Assembly (NCBI GenBank): GCA_028868255.1
Contig: JAGWUY010000002.1
Location: forward strand, 1-48,162
Direction: 5' to 3'
DNA from: Alphaproteobacteria bacterium
GTDB lineage: Bacteria > Pseudomonadota > Alphaproteobacteria > Rhizobiales > Aestuariivirgaceae
Length of the DNA: 48,162 bases
In this document: piece after piece, positions 11,460 to 20,889 of the stretch
How the letters are laid out: every line of letters begins with the position of its first letter
Numbering within the stretch: the stretch's first letter is position 1
The notes under the pieces: generated by a model
Databases searched by the model: none
What the model was told of the DNA's origin: nothing
The model's input: the letters and a program-made list of their open reading frames with translations, nothing else
Position numbers and translations under genes: made by a program

Positions 11460-11921
11460 ATGCGGATCAGCAATCTCAACGCGGTGCCTCCCTTCAAAGA
11501 AGTAGTGGCTGACCGTATCTGGAAAGCGTGGTGGCGCCACCATGGCCACTTGTTGCAAGTTGTAACGGATTTCTTTGATGCGCTGCCACTGGAGCGCGGC
11601 ATTCCCTTTGCGTTGGTGGCGCATGAAGGCGAAACCTATTTTGGCAGTGTGCTGGCTGTAGCGTCCGATCTTGATGACAGGCCAGAACTTTCACCTTGGG
11701 TCGCGGCCCTTTGGGTTGAACCTGACCACCGCAACAAGGGCATTGGCGCAGCCTTAGCCAAAGCCGCACGCACAGAAATATTAAACCTTGGCTATGATGC
11801 CGCCTTTCTTTGCGCTACAGCCGAGAAGCGGATCATGTATCAAAATCAGGGCTGGACCCTGCTGGAAAAAAGTGTCGGCGAGCATGCTCTCGATGTATTT
11901 GAGTTGAGTGCGAACGCCTGA
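11460..11921 (+). CDS. GNAT family N-acetyltransferase
   Basis: LSPWVAALWVEPDHRNKGIGAALAKAARTEILNLGYDAAFLCATAEKRIMYQNQGW GNAT core. Confidence 0.85.
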   Translation: MRISNLNAVPPFKEVVADRIWKAWWRHHGHLLQVVTDFFDALPLERGIPFALVAHEGETYFGSVLAVASDLDDRPELSPWVAALWVEPDHRNKGIGAALAKAARTEILNLGYDAAFLCATAEKRIMYQNQGWTLLEKSVGEHALDVFELSANA

Positions 11922-12365
11922 TCAATTCCCATCTTCCGGCAAGATCGGAATGGGGTGAACTTCGATGCCTTCTTCGATCAAGGCTTTGGCGTCGTCTGCT
12001 GTAGCATTGCCATAAATGCCGCGGGCTTCCGTTTCATTGTAGTGAATCTTGCGCGCTTCTTCGGCAAATTTATTGCCCACATTTTCAGCGTTGCTTTCCA
12101 CATGTTTTCGATAGTCGCGCATCAGCTGCATCATCTGTGCCAAGCGCGGATCAGCTGGCCCGGCCACCATGCGCTGTGTGGCCTCGGGCTTGCGATTAGA
12201 CTTGCTAGGAATGCCGGGTGCCATGATCTGCTTTTCAACCTTGGTCGAACTGCAATGCGTGCAAGCCACAAGCCCGGCCCTTGCCTGCTTGTCATAGGCC
12301 GCACTGTTGCTGAACCAGCCATCAAATGCGTGACCTTGATCACAGACAAGATCATAATGGATCAT
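11922..12365 (-). CDS. DUF1178 family protein
   Basis: MIHYDLVCDQGHAFDGWFSNSAAYDKQARAGLVACTHCSSTKVEKQIMAPGI is characteristic of DUF1178. Confidence 0.92.
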   Translation of the reverse strand: MIHYDLVCDQGHAFDGWFSNSAAYDKQARAGLVACTHCSSTKVEKQIMAPGIPSKSNRKPEATQRMVAGPADPRLAQMMQLMRDYRKHVESNAENVGNKFAEEARKIHYNETEARGIYGNATADDAKALIEEGIEVHPIPILPEDGN

Positions 12366-13195
12366 GCGGCACTCACGGTTTTCACGTCGAAATCACGGGC
12401 ATGCCGCAAATTGGGGATTTTGGCTCGCGCGGCATCCGCCTGTGCAACATCAATCTCAAACACTTTATAGTCAGGGTCTGTGCCACATTCACAAATCACC
12501 TCGCCCCATGGGCCGATGACCTTGGAGTGGCCAAAAGTTTCGCGGCCTGAGTCATGCGTGCCACCCTGGGCTGCCGCGATCACAAAGCTGCCGGTTTCAA
12601 TGGCGCGCGCGCGCAAAAGCACATGCCAATGCGCTTTGCCGGTGGGCACGGTGAAAGCCGCAGGCACCAGCAGCACTTTGGCCCCAGCCATTGCCAAGGC
12701 GCGGTGCAGGGCCGGAAAGCGCACATCATAACAAATGGTCAAACCAAATGGCGCCAAGGGTGTTTCAACAACAACCGCCGCTTGCCCGCCTGTGTAAGAC
12801 GCAGACTCGCGGTAAACCTCGCCATTCGCCAGATCGACGTCAAACAGATGGATCTTGTCATAACGCGCAACGATCTTTCCCTCAGGGGAAAACAGCAATG
12901 TGCGATTGGCCAGCTTGTCACCTTCACTCTTCAGCGCCAGCGAACCAATGTGAAGCCAGATGCCAAGTTTTGCCGCCAGTTCTGAAAAACCTTTTACGGC
13001 CAGGTCCTCAGCCTCAGGACGGGTGATGGCTTTGAGGCGCTCGCGGTCGGGTTCAAACAAATTCGTCATTTCCGGAGTGGAAACAAAGCGTGCCCCTTGC
13101 GAGGCCGCTGAGCGAATCAAGGCGGATGCGTCTTTCACATTGCGCGCCGGATCAGTCGATGACCGCAGCTGAACCATGCCTGCTTTGAAACTCAT
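12362..13195 (-). CDS. Carbon-nitrogen hydrolase family protein (nitrilase/Nit-like)
   Basis: GLTICYDVRFPALHRALAMAGAKVLLVPAAFTVPTGKAHWHVLLRARAIE: Glu/Lys/Cys catalytic region of the Nit family. Confidence 0.93.
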   Translation of the reverse strand: MSFKAGMVQLRSSTDPARNVKDASALIRSAASQGARFVSTPEMTNLFEPDRERLKAITRPEAEDLAVKGFSELAAKLGIWLHIGSLALKSEGDKLANRTLLFSPEGKIVARYDKIHLFDVDLANGEVYRESASYTGGQAAVVVETPLAPFGLTICYDVRFPALHRALAMAGAKVLLVPAAFTVPTGKAHWHVLLRARAIETGSFVIAAAQGGTHDSGRETFGHSKVIGPWGEVICECGTDPDYKVFEIDVAQADAARAKIPNLRHARDFDVKTVSAA

Positions 13196-13452
13196 GAAGT
13201 GGCCAATAACGGGTCAAGCCCGCCTTGTGCGTCCAGCGCATGCAAATCATCACAGCCACCCACATGGGTGTTCCCAACAAAAATTTGTGGCACGCTGCGC
13301 CGCCCATTGGCGCGCGCAGTCATACGCTCGCGCTCAGCGAAATCACGGCTCACATCAATTTCTGAAAATGCAGCACCCTTCTTGTTCAAAAGGTTTTTGG
13401 CCATCATGCAATAGGGGCAACTGGGCGTGGTATAGATGGTAATTTTCGACAT
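13192..13452 (-). CDS. grxC: Glutaredoxin 3
   Basis: MSKITIYTTPSCPYCMMAKNLLNKKG...RRSVPQIFVGNTHVGGCDDLHALDAQGGLDPLL. Confidence 0.95.
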   Translation of the reverse strand: MSKITIYTTPSCPYCMMAKNLLNKKGAAFSEIDVSRDFAERERMTARANGRRSVPQIFVGNTHVGGCDDLHALDAQGGLDPLLATS

Positions 13453-13467
13453 CGAGCTTTCTTTCAA

Positions 13468-14271
13468 TCAGGCCTCAATATGGAACCGGTGCGGTTCCAA
13501 AACAAGGGCAAAGCTGAGCACAAAAACCTGCGCCGCGCCGGCCACTTTCAGCGCCTCAGCACAGGCCGCCGCCGTGGCCCCGGTGGTGCGCACATCATCT
13601 ACCACCAAAACAGTGCGGTCTTTGATGTCCAATAAAAGATCTTCAGCAATTGCAAAAGCCTTGCGCACATTTTTCTCACGCGCTTCCTGTTTCAGCCCCA
13701 CCTGTTGGCGCGTGGCAACTTTGCGTAACAATTGAACCGCCCCATAGGGCTTGCCCGCCCCCGCCGCCAAAGGCTTGGCCAGAAGGGCAGCTTGGTTAAA
13801 CCTGCGCTTCCACAATCGGCTAGGGTGAAGTGGCACAGGCACCACCAAATCTGATGCAGCCAAAACATCTCGCCCCGCCCGCGCCATCAAACGAACCATA
13901 AAGAGGGCTGCCTCGTGATGATCCTTATATTTGAGGGCATGAACCAACCCCTTGGAGTGATCGTCAAACACCACAGCTGCACGCGCCTTGTCCCAAGGCG
14001 GGGGTGCAGCCAGCGCCGCTGCGCTTAGAGTGCCGATCCCCTGATCATAGGCAAAGGGTGTTCCCATCACATCGCAAATGGGGTGTTCGATGAAATTGAG
14101 TTTTTGCCAGCACGCAACGCAGAGGCTGGCCCCGATTGTCACCGATTGGTGGCAAACCAAGCATTTGGGCGGCACTATGAGATCAACCACACGGCCCATG
14201 GCCAGTGAAAAACCCCGGCGCACATCAGCAAACTGGAATTTGGGGGCCACATCGGCTACCTCTTCATCCAT
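13468..14271 (-). CDS. ComF family protein (phosphoribosyltransferase-like)
   Basis: CxxC zinc region PKCLVCHQSVTIGASLCVACW; PRPP motif TVLVVDDVRTTGATAAACAEALK. Confidence 0.92.
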   Translation of the reverse strand: MDEEVADVAPKFQFADVRRGFSLAMGRVVDLIVPPKCLVCHQSVTIGASLCVACWQKLNFIEHPICDVMGTPFAYDQGIGTLSAAALAAPPPWDKARAAVVFDDHSKGLVHALKYKDHHEAALFMVRLMARAGRDVLAASDLVVPVPLHPSRLWKRRFNQAALLAKPLAAGAGKPYGAVQLLRKVATRQQVGLKQEAREKNVRKAFAIAEDLLLDIKDRTVLVVDDVRTTGATAAACAEALKVAGAAQVFVLSFALVLEPHRFHIEA

Positions 14272-15112
14272 GACTGACGCTGCCCCCCAGATTTTTGCCC
14301 CAAAGATTTTTGATCGTGCGCTTTATCTTTCCCGCCAATCCAAGGCGATTGCAACAGGTGATCTGCACCACCACGTCGCGGGCGAACTGGGCGACAGGTT
14401 TTCCGTCAATCTCAAATCTTTTCCCAAAACGTTGCTAATTGCATCTCCCGCTGAACCGGCTGCAACAACCTTGCGTCTTTCAGGCAAGATCGAAACACTG
14501 CATGTAATCGCGCGCCCCAGAGATGAGCAGATTGAACATCCAGACAAAGACTATGACGCCATCATCAGCCTGCTTGACCTGCACTGTGTGAATGATGTGC
14601 CGGGCCATCTCAGCCAGTTGGCGCGCGCCTTGAAGCCAGATGGCCTTTTGGCCGTGGCCTTTTTTGGTGGCGAAACACTTTTCGAATTGCGGGAAAGCTG
14701 GCTGCAAGCGGAAATCGAAATCACAGGCGGCGCAAGCCCGCGTGTGGCCCCCATGATTGGCGTGCGCGAACTCGGTGGCCTGATGCAACGTGCAGGCCTT
14801 GCGCTGCCTGTGGCCGATATGGATCACACCACCCTGCGCTATGCTGATGCCTTCGCCTTGATGCACGAGGTCAAAGCCTATGGCTATGCCAACCCTCTGA
14901 TCGGGCGAAAAACAAATCTGGTCTCGCGCCGTTTCCTCACCAAAGTGGCCGACTATTATCACGCGCAATTTTCAGATGCTGATGGCCGCATTCGCGCCAC
15001 CTTGGAACTGGCTTGGGCGATGGCCTGGAAGCCCCATGAGAGCCAGTCCAAGCCCTTGAAACCGGGCAGTGCCACGCACCGCCTGGTTGATTTTCTCAAG
15101 CCAAAATCATAG
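14270..15112 (+). CDS. SAM-dependent methyltransferase (BioC/NDUFAF5-like)
   Basis: MTDAAPQIFAPKIFDRALYLSRQSKAIATGDLHHHVAGELGDR...LSQLARALKPDGLLAVAFFGGETLFELRESWLQAE. Confidence 0.85.
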   Translation: MTDAAPQIFAPKIFDRALYLSRQSKAIATGDLHHHVAGELGDRFSVNLKSFPKTLLIASPAEPAATTLRLSGKIETLHVIARPRDEQIEHPDKDYDAIISLLDLHCVNDVPGHLSQLARALKPDGLLAVAFFGGETLFELRESWLQAEIEITGGASPRVAPMIGVRELGGLMQRAGLALPVADMDHTTLRYADAFALMHEVKAYGYANPLIGRKTNLVSRRFLTKVADYYHAQFSDADGRIRATLELAWAMAWKPHESQSKPLKPGSATHRLVDFLKPKS

Positions 15113-15124
15113 GGTTTTCAAAAA

Positions 15125-15207
15125 CGTCATTCCCGCGAAAGCGGGCATCCATTACAAAATCCAAAGCTCGAATTTTAATGGATACTCCGCCTGCGCAGAG
15201 TATGACG
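15125..15207. repeat. Imperfect inverted repeat (GTCATTCCCGCG-type palindromic element) between convergent genes
   Basis: Left arm cgtcattcccgcgaaagcgggcatccatta; right arm taatggatactccgcctgcgcagagtatgacg. Confidence 0.75.
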
Positions 15208-15233
15208 GTGTAAGAAAAGCGGGGTAAAAACCC

Positions 15234-17969
15234 TTAAACATAAGCCCCATGGCAATGCTTATAGCGTTTGCCAGAACCACAAGGGCATTCGTCGTTGCGC
15301 CCCACCTTGCCCCATGTGGTGGGGTTTTGCGGGTCAATGGCTTTAGCAACATCTGCTGCTGCAACAGCAAATGACCCAAACATTGGCGAGCCTTCACCCA
15401 CATCATCAAGGCCTGTAGTTTGGTCAATATGATGCGCCTGCATGGGTGGCAATTGGTTTTCATCCGGCAACATATCATCAGTTGGGCGGGTCTGGATTTC
15501 CACGCGCATCAACTGCCCCGTCACCGCCTCTTTCATTTGGGTGACCATATTTGAGAACAGGGTGAAGCCTTCCGTCTTATATTCATTCAGCGGGTCGCGC
15601 TGCCCATAACCGCGCAAATGGATCACCTGACGCAGGTAATCCACCGTTACGATATGCTCACGCCACAAGCGGTCCATGGTTTGCAGCAAGACGGCTTTCT
15701 CGACTTGCTGCATGATTTCTGGTGAATATTTTTCGCGCTTGGAATTATAATAAGTATCAGCAGTCTTGGTTACGCGTTCTTTGATTTCCTCATCAGCAAT
15801 GCCTTCTTCCTTGGCCCAGTCTTCAACGGGAAAATCAATTGCCACCGTCTCACGCAGGCGCTCACGCAAGCCTGTCGCATCCCATTGCTCCGCATACGCA
15901 TTTTCCGGAATATGTTTTGAAACAAGATCAGTAATGATGTCATGGCGCAGGTCATCCACCGTCTCTGAAATCTCTTCGCCCTTCATAATTCCAATGCGTT
16001 GATCGAAGATCACCTTGCGCTGGTCATTCATCACATTGTCAAATTTCAACAGATTCTTGCGGATGTCAAAGTTGCGCGCTTCCACCTTCTGCTGCGCCTT
16101 TTCGAGCGCCTTGTTGATCCATGGGTGAATAATGGCTTCACCATCTTTCAGGCCAAGCTTTTTCAACATGCCGTCCAAACGGTCTGAACCGAAAATACGC
16201 ATCAAATCATCTTGCAGCGAAAGATAGAAACGCGACATGCCGGGGTCACCCTGTCGGCCAGAACGACCGCGCAGCTGATTGTCAATACGGCGGCTTTCAT
16301 GGCGCTCGGTGCCGATCACAAACAGCCCACCGGCAGCCAGCACAATCTGTTTCTTGACTTCAATATCAGCCTTGATCGCATCAATAGCGCGGTTGCGGGC
16401 TGCCCCTTCGGGCATATCAGCAAGTTCGTTGCTCACGCGCATTTCCAAATTGCCACCGAGTTTGATGTCTGTGCCGCGGCCCGCCATGTTGGTGGCAATG
16501 GTCACTGCACCCGGCGCACCTGCCTGAGCAATAATCTGCGCTTCCTGTTCATGGTAGCGCGCATTGAGCACATTGTGCGGAATCTGGGCAGCCTGCAAAA
16601 GGGCTGACAATTCCTCTGATTTTTCAATGGATGTCGTGCCCACAAGAACCGGCTGGCCACGCGCAATCGCTAAGCGCAGCGTTTCGGTAATTGCCGCATA
16701 TTTTTCTTTTGCCGTGCGGTAAACTTCATCGTCTTCGTCTTTGCGCGCCACAGGCACATTAGTTGGAATTTCGATGACTTCGAGATTGTAAATATCTTGG
16801 AACTCATCCGCTTCAGTCAGCGCCGTGCCGGTCATGCCGGCAAGCTTGGAATACATGCGGAAATAGTTTTGGAAAGTGACAGAAGAAAGGGTCACATTTT
16901 CGGGCTGAACGGTCACATGTTCCTTGGCTTCAATCGCCTGGTGCAGCCCTTCTGAATAGCGGCGGCCTTCCATCATGCGGCCTGTGAATTCATCAATAAT
17001 GATCACCTGATCATCCTTGACGATATAGTCCTTGTCGCGCGTGAAAAGGGTGTGGGCGCGCAAAGCTTGAGTGATGTGATGAATGATGGGCACATTGGCA
17101 GCATCATAGAGTGTGCCCTTCATGGCTTCTGCCGCCACAAGCAGTTGCTCAAGATGCTCATTGCCTGCTTCTGTCAATGTAACTGAGTGCTGCTTCTCAT
17201 CAAGCTCATAATCAGCAGCCGCCAACTGCGGAATAAAGCCATCCAGCAGATTATAAAGATTGGATTGGTCGTCCACCGGGCCCGAAATAATCAAAGGTGT
17301 GCGCGCTTCATCCACCAAAATGGAGTCCACTTCATCGACAATGGCAAAGTGATGGCCGCGCTGTACCATCTCTTCCAGATGATACTTCATATTGTCGCGC
17401 AAATAATCAAAGCCCAACTCATTGTTGGTGCCATAAGTGATGTCGCAGGCATAGGCCGCGCGGCGCTCATTATCATCCAGGCCGTGAACGATCACACCTG
17501 TGGAGAGACCCAAGGCGGCATAAACTTTAGCCATCCAGCTTGCGTCACGTTTGGCCAGATAGTCATTCACCGTCACCACATGAACGCCCTTGCCTTCCAG
17601 CGCGTTGAGATAAACTGGCAGTGTTGCCACCAAAGTCTTGCCTTCGCCGGTTTTCATTTCCGAGATCATGCCAGCATGAAGCACCATGCCGCCTACCATC
17701 TGCACATCAAAGTGCCGAAGGCCCAGTGCCCGCTTGGCGGCTTCACGCACGGCAGCAAAGGCCTGTGGCAAAAGATCATCAATTGTTTTTCCCGCAGCCA
17801 GTTCGGCCTTGAAACCAGCCGTCACGTTTTTCAGTTCAGCATCGCTCAGGGCTTGATAATGGTCTTCCAGAGCATTGATTTGCGGTACGCGTTTCTGAAA
17901 GGCCACCAATTTGCGGTCATTCGTTGTTCCAAAAACCTTGGCGGCTACATTCCGCAACATTCCGAGCAT
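15234..17969 (-). CDS. secA: Preprotein translocase subunit SecA
   Basis: [20 protein letters not shown] Walker A region, [34 protein letters not shown]-terminal [14 protein letters not shown] zinc motif. Confidence 0.98.
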   Translation of the reverse strand: MLGMLRNVAAKVFGTTNDRKLVAFQKRVPQINALEDHYQALSDAELKNVTAGFKAELAAGKTIDDLLPQAFAAVREAAKRALGLRHFDVQMVGGMVLHAGMISEMKTGEGKTLVATLPVYLNALEGKGVHVVTVNDYLAKRDASWMAKVYAALGLSTGVIVHGLDDNERRAAYACDITYGTNNELGFDYLRDNMKYHLEEMVQRGHHFAIVDEVDSILVDEARTPLIISGPVDDQSNLYNLLDGFIPQLAAADYELDEKQHSVTLTEAGNEHLEQLLVAAEAMKGTLYDAANVPIIHHITQALRAHTLFTRDKDYIVKDDQVIIIDEFTGRMMEGRRYSEGLHQAIEAKEHVTVQPENVTLSSVTFQNYFRMYSKLAGMTGTALTEADEFQDIYNLEVIEIPTNVPVARKDEDDEVYRTAKEKYAAITETLRLAIARGQPVLVGTTSIEKSEELSALLQAAQIPHNVLNARYHEQEAQIIAQAGAPGAVTIATNMAGRGTDIKLGGNLEMRVSNELADMPEGAARNRAIDAIKADIEVKKQIVLAAGGLFVIGTERHESRRIDNQLRGRSGRQGDPGMSRFYLSLQDDLMRIFGSDRLDGMLKKLGLKDGEAIIHPWINKALEKAQQKVEARNFDIRKNLLKFDNVMNDQRKVIFDQRIGIMKGEEISETVDDLRHDIITDLVSKHIPENAYAEQWDATGLRERLRETVAIDFPVEDWAKEEGIADEEIKERVTKTADTYYNSKREKYSPEIMQQVEKAVLLQTMDRLWREHIVTVDYLRQVIHLRGYGQRDPLNEYKTEGFTLFSNMVTQMKEAVTGQLMRVEIQTRPTDDMLPDENQLPPMQAHHIDQTTGLDDVGEGSPMFGSFAVAAADVAKAIDPQNPTTWGKVGRNDECPCGSGKRYKHCHGAYV

Positions 17970-18211
17970 TTGATTCGTTCCTTGTTCGGCCGAAAGGCCA
18001 GTTTTGCGGTCTCATAGCGCAGAGTTTGGTTCAGAGGAAACATTCAAATGCGTATTTTTATGACCGAGAGGGGTGTCTTGTCGGCACGTAAGGGCCAAAT
18101 CATGCAATTTCAACCTGTTGCATTGCGGCAACAGCAGAGCAAAAGGCTTATTATTGCCTTGTTTCGATTCCATTGCCTGCATATAGGACACTTTTAAGGG
18201 CACAATTTTTG

Positions 18212-19225
18212 ATGGATCACATGCCGCGCATTCGCACAATTTTGAAGACAGCACTCCTGGCAGGCGTGTTTGGTTTGGCATTTTCGGGCGTAAGCTTGGC
18301 CCAACAGGATGCCAGCGCTCCGCTGACTGGCCAAGATTCCACCGTTGCCACGGTTAATGGCTATGAAATTAAAACCTCAGAAGTGCGCATGGCTTTCGAT
18401 GATGTGATCAGCCAGCTGCCCAATATGCCAGCCAAAATGCGCTTCCCCTTTGTGGTTGAATTTTTAATTGAACGCCACCTGATTGCGCAGGTCGCAGCCA
18501 AGGAAGGCACTGCCGACAGTGAAGACTATAAGCGCCGCTTGGCCGCTTATCAGGCCAAAGCCCTGCGTGATAGCTATCTTGCCACCAAGATCAGCCCATC
18601 TATTACCGAAGAAGAGATCAAGGCCGCTTATGACAAAGAAACCGCAAAGGTCACCCAGACTGAGCGGATTCGCGCCCGTCACATTTTGGTCGCCACCGAA
18701 AAAGAAGCCAATGATATTGAAGCCAAACTGAAGGCTGGCGCAAAGTTTGAAGATTTGGCCAAACAATATAGCCTAGATGGCTCCAAGGACTATGGTGGTG
18801 ATTTGGGTTATTTCACCGCCCCTGAAATGGTGGCCGAATTCTCCAAAGCGGCCTTTGCTTTGAAACAGGGAGAAGTTTCGGCGCCGGTAAAAACCGAATA
18901 TGGCTGGCATGTGATCCGCCTCGATGACCGCAAGATGGGTGCTGCCCAGCCTTTCGATCAGGTGAAGGGCGCCATCCGCAATGTGTTGGTGCGCAACAAG
19001 GTTCAAGCCATTTTGGCTGGCTTGCAAGGCACAGCAAAAGTCGAAATACTTGATCCTGATCTCAAGAAAGCACAAGAAGAAGCCCAAGCGCAGTTGAAGA
19101 AAAAAGCGGGCGAAAAGCCGGCTGTAGCGACAGACCCCGCCGCTCAGGGTGATGTTGGGGCACCTGCTGCGCCTGATACCAGCGGCAAAGGCGATTTGGG
19201 CCTGCCCGACGCGCCCAAGCAATAA
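18212..19225 (+). CDS. Periplasmic peptidylprolyl isomerase (parvulin/PpiC type)
   Basis: Signal-peptide-like N-terminus (LKTALLAGVFGLAFSGVSLAQQ); RIRARHILVATEKEANDIEAKLKAGAKFEDLAKQYSLDGSKDYGGDLGYF rotamase core. Confidence 0.93.
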   Translation: MDHMPRIRTILKTALLAGVFGLAFSGVSLAQQDASAPLTGQDSTVATVNGYEIKTSEVRMAFDDVISQLPNMPAKMRFPFVVEFLIERHLIAQVAAKEGTADSEDYKRRLAAYQAKALRDSYLATKISPSITEEEIKAAYDKETAKVTQTERIRARHILVATEKEANDIEAKLKAGAKFEDLAKQYSLDGSKDYGGDLGYFTAPEMVAEFSKAAFALKQGEVSAPVKTEYGWHVIRLDDRKMGAAQPFDQVKGAIRNVLVRNKVQAILAGLQGTAKVEILDPDLKKAQEEAQAQLKKKAGEKPAVATDPAAQGDVGAPAAPDTSGKGDLGLPDAPKQ

Positions 19226-19255
19226 CCCACCCGCATCCAAAGAGGCAGGCGACAG

Positions 19256-20491
19256 ATGGCACTCACAATTTCCCCTCTGGCACCTGCCAGCTTTCCCCAT
19301 TTGCCCGAAATCAAAGGCGTGGCCTTGGCCTCTGCCGCCACAGGCATTCGCTACAAAAACCGACCCGATGTTTTGCTGGCGGTTCTTGATGCGGGCACAA
19401 CTGTTGCAGGGTGTTTGACGACCTCCAAAACCCGCTCTGCCCCGGTTGATTATTGCGCAGAAAATCTGAAATCCGGCAAAGCCCGCGTGATGATCTGCAA
19501 TGCCGGCAATTCCAATGCCTTCACGGGCAAGGCGGGCATCACCACTGTCAAGGCTGTGGCCAGTGCCGCCGCCAAACAGTTCAAATGCAAATTGACTGAG
19601 GTGTTTCAAGCTTCAACAGGCGTGATCGGCGAACCGATGAACCCCGCCCCCATCATCAATGCTCTGCCCACCCTAGCCCAAGCGGCAAATGCAAAAGATT
19701 GGGATATGGCAGCACGCGCCATAATGACGACAGATACGTTTCAGAAAGTGGCCACAGCGCAAGTGAAACTGGGCGGCAAAACCGTAACGATCAATGGCAT
19801 TGCAAAAGGCTCAGGCATGATTGCGCCAGAAATGGCCACCATGTTGGTGTTCATTTTCACTGATGCAGCAATCCCCGCTAAAATCTTGCAAAAATTGTTG
19901 AGCCCCGCTGTGGGTAAAAGCTTCAATTGCATCACTGTGGACGGCGATACGTCAACGTCCGACACAGTTTTGTTGTTTGCCACGGGCAAAGCAGGTGTGG
20001 TGAAAGATCTGAAATCTGCCTCGGACGCCCGCCTCAAACCCTTTGCCAAGGCATTAGATGGCATTTGCCATGATCTCGCCATGCAAGTTGTGAAAGATGG
20101 CGAAGGCGCTGAAAAGCTGGTCGAGGTCAAAATCACCGGCGCTGAATCAAATTCAGCCGCCAAGAAAATCGGCATGGTGATTGCCAATTCACCTTTGGTC
20201 AAAACCGCAATTGCGGGTGAAGATGCCAATTGGGGCCGCATTGTCATGGCCGTTGGCAAATCCGGTGAAAAGGCGCTGCGTGACAAACTGCGCATCAAGA
20301 TTGGTGGCGTGCAAGTGGCAGCCAAGGGCATGAAAGACCCAAACTACAATGAGATCGACATCATGCCCCACATGAAAGGCCGCGACATCAAGATCGAAGT
20401 GGATATCGGTGTGGGCAAAGGTGCAAGCACGGTGTGGACTTGCGATTTGACGCACCGCTACATTGACATCAACGGCTCCTATCGCAGCTGA
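19256..20491 (+). CDS. argJ: Bifunctional glutamate N-acetyltransferase / amino-acid acetyltransferase
   Basis: ICNAGNSNAFTGKAG, KGSGMIAPEMATMLVFIFTDA (autocleavage region), DGDTSTSDTVLLFATG. Confidence 0.97.
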   Translation: MALTISPLAPASFPHLPEIKGVALASAATGIRYKNRPDVLLAVLDAGTTVAGCLTTSKTRSAPVDYCAENLKSGKARVMICNAGNSNAFTGKAGITTVKAVASAAAKQFKCKLTEVFQASTGVIGEPMNPAPIINALPTLAQAANAKDWDMAARAIMTTDTFQKVATAQVKLGGKTVTINGIAKGSGMIAPEMATMLVFIFTDAAIPAKILQKLLSPAVGKSFNCITVDGDTSTSDTVLLFATGKAGVVKDLKSASDARLKPFAKALDGICHDLAMQVVKDGEGAEKLVEVKITGAESNSAAKKIGMVIANSPLVKTAIAGEDANWGRIVMAVGKSGEKALRDKLRIKIGGVQVAAKGMKDPNYNEIDIMPHMKGRDIKIEVDIGVGKGASTVWTCDLTHRYIDINGSYRS

Positions 20492-20889
20492 TGAAGCTCG
20501 TACTCGTCGCCGCGGTTGCGCTGATTGATGCCGATGGCCGCATCTTGCTGGCCAAGCGACCGGAGGGAAAAACACTCGCGGGCCTGTGGGAATTTCCGGG
20601 CGGCAAAGTGGAACAGGGCGAGCGCCCTGAACAAGCATTGATCCGCGAATTGCGCGAAGAACTGGGCATTGACGTTGAACAATCCTGCCTCGCCCCCCTC
20701 ACCTTCGCCAGCCACGCTTATGATGATTTCCATCTGCTGATGCCACTTTTTGTGTGCAGGCGCTGGAAAGGCATAGTGCAAGCCATGGAAGGCCAAGACC
20801 TGAAATGGGCCTACGCCAAAGACCTCAAAACCTACCCCATGCCACCGGCAGATAAACCGCTGATCCCGCATTTGGTGGAGTTGCTTTAA
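20491..20889 (+). CDS. mutT: NUDIX hydrolase, MutT-like 8-oxo-dGTP diphosphatase
   Basis: NUDIX box GGKVEQGERPEQALIRELREELGI; start overlaps the argJ stop (TGATG). Confidence 0.92.
   Translation: MKLVLVAAVALIDADGRILLAKRPEGKTLAGLWEFPGGKVEQGERPEQALIRELREELGIDVEQSCLAPLTFASHAYDDFHLLMPLFVCRRWKGIVQAMEGQDLKWAYAKDLKTYPMPPADKPLIPHLVELL

Noticed and set aside
17187-18017. Long plus-strand ORF (276 aa) opposite secA
   Set aside because: Antisense shadow ORF with His/Gln/Ile-rich composition and no recognisable domain; secA is unambiguous.
18115-18134. Perfect 7-bp hairpin CTGTTGC-attgcg-GCAACAG in the secA/ppiC divergent region
   Set aside because: Short, no T-run and no partner motif; could be chance.
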